From Methanoculleus sp. MH98A (GTDB taxonomy: Archaea > Halobacteriota > Methanomicrobia > Methanomicrobiales > Methanoculleaceae): a stretch of 64,000 nt of DNA. The DNA lies in assembly GCF_000691865.1 (NCBI RefSeq), contig NZ_JMIO01000006.1, positions 62,001-126,000 on the forward strand. Direction: 5' to 3'. Below the pieces are notes generated by a model, which saw nothing but the letters and a program-made list of their open reading frames with translations, ran no database searches and was not told the origin of the DNA. The first letter of the stretch is position 1. Each line of letters opens with the position of its first letter. Shown piece after piece: positions 62,964 through 64,000 of the stretch. The translations under genes and the position numbers were made by a program.

Positions 62964-64000
62964 GTGAAGGCCGCCGTGTTCGCGGCAGGATTCCGTGAAC
63001 GACTGCTCTCATTTGAGGGGCTTTTTCTCCTCATATTTCTGGCCACAATTGCCCTCCGTTTTTACTCGCTCGACGTAAAGTTGTTTCACCACGACGAGGC
63101 CATCCACGCGTGGTTCTCCTATCGGCTCCTAACCGAAGGGACGTATACCTACGATCCCATGTACCACGGGCCGTTCCTCTACTACGTGACGGCCGGGATC
63201 TTCTCGCTTCTTGGAGACTCCGATCTGGTGGGCCGGCTCTTCCCGGCGCTGCTCGGCACCCTGCTCGTCCCGCTGGTCTACCCGATATACAGGCTCGGCT
63301 ATCTCGATAAGAAGCAGACCCTGGTAGCAGCGCTCTTCCTCGCCGTATCGCCGAACATGGTCTACTTCTCACGGTTTCTCCGAAACGACGTCTTCATCGT
63401 CTTCTTTACGATGGTGCTCCTCGTCGCCCTCCTCTACTACTTCGAGCGGCACAAGGTGCAGTACGCGCTCATCGCCGGGGCGGCGATCGGGTTCGGGATG
63501 ACCGCGAAGGAGAACATGCCGATCATCGTCCTGATCTTCGGGGCGTACCTCCTTTACCTGGTCTGGACGAGGAAAGTCCGGCTCCCGAAACGCTGGATCC
63601 GGGATCTCGCGCTCGGCGCCCTCGTCGCGGTCGGGATCATGGCGATCCTCTACTCGTCGTTCGGCGCCCATCCCGAGGTGCTCATGGACGGGTGGCTCCG
63701 GGCTATCGAGCACTGGACCTCGATGCACCAGGCCCAGCGCCTCGGAGGGCCACCGTACTTCTACATCCTGCTCTTTCTCCTCTACGAGGTGCCGATCCTG
63801 ATCCTTGCCGTGGTCGGGGTCCTGCAGTTCGTCGATATCCCCGGCATCGTCTCCCGCTGGAGGGAGAGGAGAATAAATCACGCAGAGAACCCCGGGGGGA
63901 CAGAAGGGGCCGAGACAGAGGAAGAAGCGCCCCCTGAGGCTGCAGCCCAACCCATAGAACATACTCAGGGCTTCAAAGACCGGCTCCGCGAGATCCTCTC
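62964..64000 (+). CDS. Agl23-type membrane glycosyltransferase-like protein, partial
   Basis: The frame runs from GTG 62964, preceded by GAGGTGA at 7-base spacing, to the end of the window (345 codons) without a stop. It begins with a signal-anchor-like membrane segment, then DVKLFHHDEAIHAWFSYRLL and TYDPMYHGPFLYYVTAGIF, the PMT-2-like signature of TIGR03663/Agl23 proteins. About eight further membrane helices and a long acidic loop (GGTEGAETEEEAPPEAAAQP) are visible. It is linked to N-glycosylation or flippase function. The C-terminus lies outside the window. Confidence 0.83.
   Translation, partial: MKAAVFAAGFRERLLSFEGLFLLIFLATIALRFYSLDVKLFHHDEAIHAWFSYRLLTEGTYTYDPMYHGPFLYYVTAGIFSLLGDSDLVGRLFPALLGTLLVPLVYPIYRLGYLDKKQTLVAALFLAVSPNMVYFSRFLRNDVFIVFFTMVLLVALLYYFERHKVQYALIAGAAIGFGMTAKENMPIIVLIFGAYLLYLVWTRKVRLPKRWIRDLALGALVAVGIMAILYSSFGAHPEVLMDGWLRAIEHWTSMHQAQRLGGPPYFYILLFLLYEVPILILAVVGVLQFVDIPGIVSRWRERRINHAENPGGTEGAETEEEAPPEAAAQPIEHTQGFKDRLREIL

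Overview
The window is a GC-rich stretch of a methanogenic euryarchaeon. The gene content best fits the order Methanomicrobiales, probably Methanoculleus or a close relative. Support comes from geranylgeranylglyceryl-phosphate synthase (archaeal ether lipids), aEF-1A next to ribosomal protein S10, an F420-type luciferase-like oxidoreductase, archaeal CobT/CobZ/CobS, a split GMP synthase amidotransferase subunit, a PGF-CTERM surface protein, an Agl23-type N-glycosylation protein, and TATA/BRE promoters. The genus is an inference; no 16S rRNA gene is present.

Layout. 0-5.8 kb: the end of pyrK, an exported beta-propeller protein, then a minus-strand run of XPD-like helicase, Ogt, ketopantoate reductase and a MobA-like nucleotidyltransferase. 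5.8-9.4 kb: a plus-strand ion and osmotic block (DUF5654, CorA, MscS, CorA). 9.5-14.9 kb: purB, a small wHTH/membrane pair, a decayed intergenic stretch, a TolB-like PGF-CTERM protein and a cobN remnant. 15-25.7 kb: an Asn-synthetase-like gene, gatCAB, topA, GGGP synthase, a SPOUT methyltransferase, dcd and thrS. 25.7-26.6 kb: a nest of hairpin repeats. 26.6-34 kb: a rubrerythrin-like protein, an antiporter, enolase, tRNA-Gln, and nucleotide-sugar genes (ManC, TPR, GalE-like). 34-39 kb: a tyrosine recombinase, a 1.16 kb gap, DUF5806, a MobB-MoaE fusion and GlmM. 39-47.4 kb: a 1187-residue alpha-solenoid protein, acylphosphatase, a lone cas1, two phenylacetate-CoA ligases and an ACT protein. 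47.4-54.5 kb: a PII-like/DUF1538 pair, an Hps-RraA fusion, an F420 oxidoreductase, glnK-amt and DUF2115. 54.5-61.2 kb: nitroreductase, TraB, YkgJ, GuaA-A, the cobalamin genes cobT and cobZ-cobS, and a siroheme sulfite-reductase-like protein. 61.3 kb to the end: aEF-1A, S10 and Agl23.

The most unusual signal is a dispersed composite repeat, about 40-50 bp long and present in at least twelve copies. Each copy carries two mini-hairpins with mostly 3-4 nt loops, frequently GAA or another GNA triplet. The stems differ between copies while pairing is kept, and the linkers are fixed. One copy supplies the end of the glmM reading frame. Other points of interest are the solo cas1 with intact catalytic residues, a GGAA-N6-TTCC site (the NrpR operator consensus) between the TATA box and the amt-glnK start, the alpha-solenoid protein, and an orphan promoter in the 1.16 kb gap.

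Five conserved genes (purB, topA, thrS, the CPA2 antiporter and amt) each carry one single-base G/C indel in a short G or C run. Each is otherwise intact, so assembly error is more likely than real decay.
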